Notes under the pieces: model-generated
Database searches by the model: none
Seen by the model: the letters and a program-made list of their open reading frames with translations, nothing else
What the model was told of the DNA's origin: nothing
NCBI GenBank assembly: GCA_024235675.1
Contig: JACKLZ010000004.1
Location: 1-55,000, forward strand
Length of the DNA: 55,000 nt
Direction of reading: 5' to 3'
From: Zoogloeaceae bacterium
GTDB lineage: Bacteria; Pseudomonadota; Gammaproteobacteria; Burkholderiales; Rhodocyclaceae
Position numbers and translations under genes: made by a program
Shown here: piece by piece, positions 51,080 to 55,000 of the stretch
Numbering within the stretch: position 1 is the stretch's first letter
Layout of the letters: each line of letters opens with the position of its first letter

Positions 51080-51141
51080 TGGCGGCTTTCTATTCGGTGG
51101 CCGTCGAGACAGAAGGCCTGACGAGAAAACAAGGAACAAAC

Positions 51142-51570
51142 ATGAAAACCTTCTCTGCCAAGCCGCATGAAGTTCAGCGGGGCTGGTTCGTCGTTGATGC
51201 GACGGACAAAGTGCTTGGCCGTCTCGCTGCCGAGGTGGCCCGTCGCCTGCGCGGCAAGCACAAGCCGATCTTTACGCCTCACGTTGATACCGGTGATTTC
51301 ATCGTTGTTGTTAACGTGGACAAACTTCGTGTTACCGGCAATAAAGCCGAAGACAAGAAGTACTACCGTCACTCGGGTTACCCCGGTGGCCTGTACGAAA
51401 CCAGCTTTACCAAGCTGCAGCAGCGCAAGCCTGGCCGTGTGCTGGAGCTCGCCGTCAAAGGCATGCTGCCGAAAGGTCCGCTGGGTTACGCAATGCTGAA
51501 AAAGCTCAAGTGCTATGCCGGTACCGAGCATCCGCATACAGCTCAGCAACCGCAAGTTCTCGACATCTAA
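51142..51570 (+). CDS. rplM: 50S ribosomal protein L13
   Basis: 142 residues from the ATG at 51142 with AAGGAAC upstream. MKTFSAKPHEVQRGWFVVDATDKVLGRLA, GDFIVVVNVDKLRVTGNK, YYRHSGYPGG and GMLPKGPLGYAMLKKLKCYAGTEHPH are L13 hallmarks. L13 is an early-assembly protein of the large subunit. It is co-transcribed with rpsI, 14 bp on. Confidence 0.98.
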   Translation: MKTFSAKPHEVQRGWFVVDATDKVLGRLAAEVARRLRGKHKPIFTPHVDTGDFIVVVNVDKLRVTGNKAEDKKYYRHSGYPGGLYETSFTKLQQRKPGRVLELAVKGMLPKGPLGYAMLKKLKCYAGTEHPHTAQQPQVLDI

Positions 51571-51584
51571 GCAGGAGCCTCCAA

Positions 51585-51977
51585 ATGGCTGTGACCTACA
51601 ACTACGGCACGGGGCGTCGCAAGAGTGCGGTGGCGCGTGTTTTCATCAAGGCTGGCAGTGGCAACATCGTTGTCAATGGCAAGCCGGTAGACCAATTCTT
51701 TTCCCGCGAAACGGGCCGCATGATCGTGCGCCAGCCGCTGGTTCTGACGAGCAATGAAACCACCTTCGACATCATGGTGAATGTTGATGGCGGCGGTGAG
51801 TCGGGTCAGGCAGGTGCGGTTCGCCACGGCATCACGCGTGCGCTGATCGATTACAACCCTGAGTTGAAGGGCGATCTTCGCCGCGCTGGTTTCGTGACGC
51901 GCGATGCACGTGAAGTCGAACGTAAGAAAGTCGGCTTCCACAAGGCCCGCCGCCGGAAGCAGTTCTCGAAGCGTTAA
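51585..51977 (+). CDS. rpsI: 30S ribosomal protein S9
   Basis: 130 residues from the ATG at 51585 (GCAGGAG upstream). YGTGRRKSAVARVF, the middle QAGAVRHGITRAL and the basic tail ending KARRRKQFSKR are S9. The tail reaches the P-site tRNA in the small subunit. It is followed 15 bases on by a terminator. Confidence 0.98.
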   Translation: MAVTYNYGTGRRKSAVARVFIKAGSGNIVVNGKPVDQFFSRETGRMIVRQPLVLTSNETTFDIMVNVDGGGESGQAGAVRHGITRALIDYNPELKGDLRRAGFVTRDAREVERKKVGFHKARRRKQFSKR

Positions 51978-51992
51978 TCGTTCCGAGATCAC

Positions 51993-52016
51993 AAAAGCCG
52001 CCCTTGGGCGGCTTTT
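51993..52016 (+). terminator. Terminator after rpsI
   Basis: Two 11-base arms, AAAAGCCGCCC (51993-52003) and GGGCGGCTTTT (52006-52016), form a hairpin with a tiny loop and T at the end. Because the flanks are A on one side and T on the other it could work on both strands. It closes the rplM-rpsI transcript. Confidence 0.85.
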
Positions 52017-52150
52017 GCTATTGTGGCTGAGTGTTTTTGTTGGTATTTGCGCGCGCTGGCGGAACTCCTGCCGATGCGCTACCGTCTACATACTGCTAGA
52101 AGGTTTGGGCGCACGCGTCGCACCAGGCCTCAACATCCCCGGGAGAAATA

Positions 52151-52504
52151 ATGGAAGCAACTGCGACTGACTTGGGTGATCTTTTGGTCTTCACCGACAG
52201 TGCGGCCAACAAGGTTAAGGAACTGATTGAAGAAGAAGGCAATGAGGCATTGAAGCTTCGTGTTTTCGTGAGTGGCGGTGGCTGCTCCGGATTTCAGTAC
52301 GGCTTCACTTTTGACGAGGAAGTGGCTGAGGACGACACCGCGATGGTCAAGAATGGCGTCACCTTGTTGGTGGATCCGATGAGCTATCAATACCTGGTGG
52401 GGGCCGAGATCGACTATTCCGAAGGTCTTGAGGGGGCGCAGTTCGTGATTCGCAACCCCAACGCATCAACAACTTGCGGCTGCGGCTCGTCCTTCTCGGT
52501 CTAA
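52151..52504 (+). CDS. erpA: Iron-sulfur cluster insertion protein ErpA
   Basis: 117 residues with GGGAGAA upstream. A-type carrier with the three cysteines in SGGGCSGFQYGF and the final CGCGSSF, and the preceding FTDSAANKVKELI. It carries [Fe-S] clusters to target enzymes, including those of respiration and isoprenoid synthesis. It has its own 173-bp upstream region after the rpsI terminator. Confidence 0.95.
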   Translation: MEATATDLGDLLVFTDSAANKVKELIEEEGNEALKLRVFVSGGGCSGFQYGFTFDEEVAEDDTAMVKNGVTLLVDPMSYQYLVGAEIDYSEGLEGAQFVIRNPNASTTCGCGSSFSV

Positions 52505-52530
52505 TCGTTTCAAGCGTGACTAGTAAACTG

Positions 52531-52568
52531 CGTTGGGCCTGGCGTTACATGTAACGCCAGGCCCAACG
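52531..52568. terminator. 38-bp perfect palindrome between erpA and the M23 peptidase gene
   Basis: Left half (52531-52549) and right half (52550-52568) are exact reverse complements with no spacer. The centre reads GCGTTACATGTAACGC. It lies between two genes that meet tail to tail and probably serves as a shared terminator hairpin, although the run of T is short (TTT after GTG). A dimer-binding site is the other option. Confidence 0.6.
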
Positions 52569-52588
52569 TGTTTGGTGCGTTACCCGGT

Positions 52589-53908
52589 TTAGTTGATTTC
52601 GCGATCAGGGTTCAGGAGCGCGATGCGTTTGCGGTACATCTTGGTGGCGGCGTTGAAAGCGGCAAGCTCCGACTTGGATAGCGGATTGGCCGTCGGCAGG
52701 GCGATCGACATTGGGTCTTTGGCCGTGTCGCTGATGCGGAATTCATAGTGCAGGTGCGGGCCGGTTGCCCAGCCAGTCTGGCCAACATAGCCGATGATGT
52801 CGCCCTGGGATACGGCAGCGCCTTTGCGTAGTCCACTTGCAAAGCCACTCATGTGGCCATATAGCGTCGTGATCTTGTCTCTGTGGCGAAGAATCACCAC
52901 TTTGCCGTAGCCACCCTTCGTTCCGACAAAATCAACGGTGCCGTTGGAGGTTGCCTTGATGGCGCTACCTGAAGGTGCGCCGAAGTCCACGCCTTTGTGC
53001 TGGCGCCACTTCTTCAGGATTGGGTGGAAGCGCTGAGAGAAGCCCGAGGTGACTCGCGTAAATTCCAGGGGGAAGCGAAGGAAGGCCTGTTTCAGGCTGC
53101 GCCCGTCTTCTGAGTAGTAATCTTCGCGGCCGTCCTTGTCTTGATACAAGACGACGGAATGCCTGCGGCCTTGATTGACGAACTCTGCAGCGAGCACACG
53201 GCCGATGCCGCTTTGGCGGCCATCTTCTTGGACGAGCGTTTCGTAGACAACGCTAAAGCGGTCGTCCTTGCGCAGGTCGGTTCGAAAATCGATTTCCGTG
53301 CCAAAGAGATCTGCCAGGCGTGTGGCGACCGCATCAGGGAGTCCGGCTGCTTCGGTTGCGCCAAATAGCGAGTGTCGAATGGTGCCGCTGCGCATCTCGA
53401 CAATGCTTGTCAGTGGCTTCTGGTCTGATTTTGCCTTGAACGTAGCGCCGTCGCGTTCGAGTGCGAAAACGTCTTCGCCGCGAGTCTGGGGGAGTGTCAG
53501 GTCGATCAGGCTGCCGTCGGGCGCTACGGTTGCGGTGACAGGTTTGCCTGCGCGTAATTGCCTGAGTGCCTGGCGCCCTTCATCACTCTTGCGCATGAAG
53601 CGACTGGCTTCCGCATCGTTGACGCCGAGCCGTTGAAAAATCGTTTCGAGTGTGTCGCCCCGCCTGACGCGATCTTCGTGTACAAACGGCAGATCGCTGC
53701 TCGCTGCGACGCTGAACTGGGGCGTGCCAAGTGTTTCGGTGATGCGCTGCGTTGAAATATTGGCTGCTTGATTCGGTGCGACGGCCGTGGCAGCGACGAC
53801 AGTAAGTGATAGCGCCCCGACAACACCGACCGAAAGCCAGCGCCGCGACAGTCTTGGTGCGCGCGCATCGGCTCGATCGGCTAGAATTTTGGACTTTCGG
53901 ATAAGCAT
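52589..53908 (-). CDS. M23 family metallopeptidase (murein endopeptidase-like, MepM/YebA type)
   Basis: 439 residues from the ATG at 53908. A short cytosolic tail and a membrane anchor (WLSVGVVGALSLTVVAATAVA) are followed by an OapA/LysM-like region (VHEDRVRRGDTLETIFQRLGV) and the M23 domain. In that domain HKGVDFGAPSGSAIKAT and GPHLHYEFR hold the zinc ligands (HxxxD and HxH). It cuts peptide cross-links to let the wall grow. Divergent from tyrS, as seen in many betaproteobacteria. Confidence 0.93.
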   Translation of the reverse strand: MLIRKSKILADRADARAPRLSRRWLSVGVVGALSLTVVAATAVAPNQAANISTQRITETLGTPQFSVAASSDLPFVHEDRVRRGDTLETIFQRLGVNDAEASRFMRKSDEGRQALRQLRAGKPVTATVAPDGSLIDLTLPQTRGEDVFALERDGATFKAKSDQKPLTSIVEMRSGTIRHSLFGATEAAGLPDAVATRLADLFGTEIDFRTDLRKDDRFSVVYETLVQEDGRQSGIGRVLAAEFVNQGRRHSVVLYQDKDGREDYYSEDGRSLKQAFLRFPLEFTRVTSGFSQRFHPILKKWRQHKGVDFGAPSGSAIKATSNGTVDFVGTKGGYGKVVILRHRDKITTLYGHMSGFASGLRKGAAVSQGDIIGYVGQTGWATGPHLHYEFRISDTAKDPMSIALPTANPLSKSELAAFNAATKMYRKRIALLNPDREIN

Positions 53909-53986
53909 GGCGTCCCCGGCGACAAATTTTTTCGAGTCTAGCAAAAAGCGTATCGGCTCGATACACCAAAACTGTAAGGTGGTTGG

Positions 53987-55000
53987 ATGAGTGATGTAAG
54001 TGCAGCGCTTGAGTTGATCAAGCGAGGGGCTGATGAGCTTCTGGTTGAGTCGGAGATGGTCACAAAGTTGCAGGCGGGTCGGCCGCTCAGAATCAAGGCG
54101 GGCTTCGACCCAACTGCACCAGACTTGCATCTGGGCCATACGGTGCTTTTGAACAAGCTTCGTCATTTTCAGGAATTGGGCCATCACGTCATGTTCCTGA
54201 TTGGCGACTTCACCGGCATGATTGGCGACCCGAGCGGTAAGAATGCGACCCGCCCGCCGTTGTCGCGCGAGCAGATTCTCGAAAACGCGCGCACCTATGA
54301 GGCTCAGGTCTACAAGGTTCTGGATCCTGCGCGTACCGAGGTTTGCTTTAATTCCGCGTGGATGAATGATCTGGGGGCTGCCGGCATGCTCCGGCTCTCT
54401 TCGCACTACACGGTCGCGCGCATGCTTGAGCGAGACGATTTCTCAAAGCGCTATGCGAGCAACCAGTCGATCGCCGTCCATGAGTTTCTGTACCCGCTCT
54501 GTCAGGGTTACGACTCGGTTGCGATGAAGTCCGATGTTGAGCTCGGCGGTACGGATCAGAAGTTCAATCTGCTGGTCGGGCGGGAGTTGCAGAAAGACTA
54601 CGGTCAGGCGCCTCAGTGTGTCTTGATGATGCCGCTGTTGGAAGGGTTGGATGGTGTTAACAAAATGTCCAAGTCGCTCGGGAATTACATCGGCATTGAC
54701 GAGCCGCCCTCTGAGATTTTCGGCAAGCTGATGTCGATCTCCGATGCGTTGATGTGGCGGTATTTCGAACTCCTGTCGTTTCGTTCAGCCGCAGAGATTT
54801 CTCGGTTGCGCGATGCTGTCGAAGGTGGCCGCAATCCGCGGGATGTAAAGGTGGAGCTCGCCAAAGAGCTTGTGGCGCGCTTCCATGACGCGGCTGCTGC
54901 GGCGGCGGCGCATGACGAGTTCGAGGCGAGATTTCAGAGAGGCATATTGCCCGATGACATGCCTGAGGTTGTGATCGCCTCGGAAGGTGGGGAGTGTTTG
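53987..55000 (+). CDS. tyrS: Tyrosyl-tRNA synthetase, KMSKS type (3' end outside window)
   Basis: ATG at 53987; the frame is open for 338 codons to the window edge. Class I motifs are HLGH at residues 48-51 (GFDPTAPDLHLGHTVLL) and KMSKS at 226-230 (GVNKMSKSLGN). The block FLIGDFTGMIGDPSGKNATRPPL is typical for TyrRS. This is the KMSKS form (TyrZ-like) rather than the KFGKT form of E. coli TyrS. The missing end should carry an S4-like RNA-binding domain. Confidence 0.95.
   Translation, partial: MSDVSAALELIKRGADELLVESEMVTKLQAGRPLRIKAGFDPTAPDLHLGHTVLLNKLRHFQELGHHVMFLIGDFTGMIGDPSGKNATRPPLSREQILENARTYEAQVYKVLDPARTEVCFNSAWMNDLGAAGMLRLSSHYTVARMLERDDFSKRYASNQSIAVHEFLYPLCQGYDSVAMKSDVELGGTDQKFNLLVGRELQKDYGQAPQCVLMMPLLEGLDGVNKMSKSLGNYIGIDEPPSEIFGKLMSISDALMWRYFELLSFRSAAEISRLRDAVEGGRNPRDVKVELAKELVARFHDAAAAAAAHDEFEARFQRGILPDDMPEVVIASEGGECL

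Larger units (their letters stand above)
50626..51141 (+). other. Gene-free stretch upstream of rplM, possible small RNA or relic
   Basis: 516 bp with no convincing gene. Short frames (50681-50896 +, 50657-50863 -, 50613-50807 -) give 64-71 residue peptides without recognisable features. The stretch 50820-50900 is AT-rich compared with the surroundings. It ends with a strong terminator at 50989-51017 that reads on the + strand, and then the rplM promoter. Something appears to be transcribed on the + strand here and stopped before rplM; it could be a small RNA or the tail of a lost gene. Confidence 0.5.

Noticed and set aside
1..55000. Insertion sequences, integrases or phage genes
   Set aside because: No transposase, integrase or phage structural motif was seen in the translated frames, and no terminal inverted repeats with target duplications were noticed.

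Overview
The window is about 55 kb of GC-rich chromosome from a Gram-negative bacterium, most likely a betaproteobacterium of the Rhodocyclales (Azoarcus/Thauera/Zoogloea-like). This rests on the housekeeping gene orders (tlpA-aroQ-accB-accC-prmA-DUF3426, coq7 beside osmC, rplM-rpsI-erpA, an M23 peptidase divergent from tyrS), Coq7-type ubiquinone synthesis and an Mpl ligase. Assignment is from gene content only; no search was run. I see no tRNA, rRNA, CRISPR array, insertion sequence or prophage.

Region 1 (1-30563, all + strand) is a surface-polysaccharide (O-antigen or capsule) locus, largely coupled by overlapping starts and stops. Its left part (1-18354) holds a pseudaminic-acid synthase (PseI) with an ATP-grasp enzyme and a GNAT acetyltransferase. 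It also holds an unusual set that looks like a second acidic-sugar pathway: a phosphogluconolactonase/isomerase-family protein, a D-2-hydroxyacid dehydrogenase, sugar epimerases, an HAD phosphatase, an HpcH/HpaI aldolase and a KdsB-type CMP-sugar synthetase. With them come FkbM and class I methyltransferases, a hexapeptide acyltransferase and several glycosyltransferases. The middle (18367-22275) has a Wzy-like membrane protein, then a large membrane protein that appears to fuse a flippase (Wzx) to an O-antigen polymerase/ligase domain. The right part (22272-30563) is a more standard module: a WbuB-like glycosyltransferase, three UDP-N-acetyl-6-deoxy-L-hexosamine enzymes, an epimerase, WbpL and WbpM.

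Region 2 (30569-36218) has apaH and a lipid-remodelling group. olsB and olsA (ornithine lipid synthesis, - strand) diverge from a GT4 glycosyltransferase (+). The shared intergenic region carries tandem 11-bp-spaced repeats resembling Pho boxes, so phosphate starvation control is proposed. A PfkB kinase, a SlyB-like lipoprotein and diacylglycerol kinase follow.

Region 3 (35820-43050, - strand) is a housekeeping operon: unknown protein, tlpA, aroQ, accB, accC, prmA, a DUF3426 zinc-ribbon protein and dgkA. The DUF3426 gene contains a roughly 1-kb tract of 12-bp repeats with two compensating 2-bp indels.

Region 4 (43189-55000) holds mpl, a membrane metalloprotease-like protein, a lytic transglycosylase, proS, rppH, a CBS protein, a CNP1-like lipoprotein, coq7, osmC, rplM, rpsI, erpA, an M23 peptidase and the start of tyrS. 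A 516-bp gap before rplM ends in a strong terminator that has no recognised gene in front of it.
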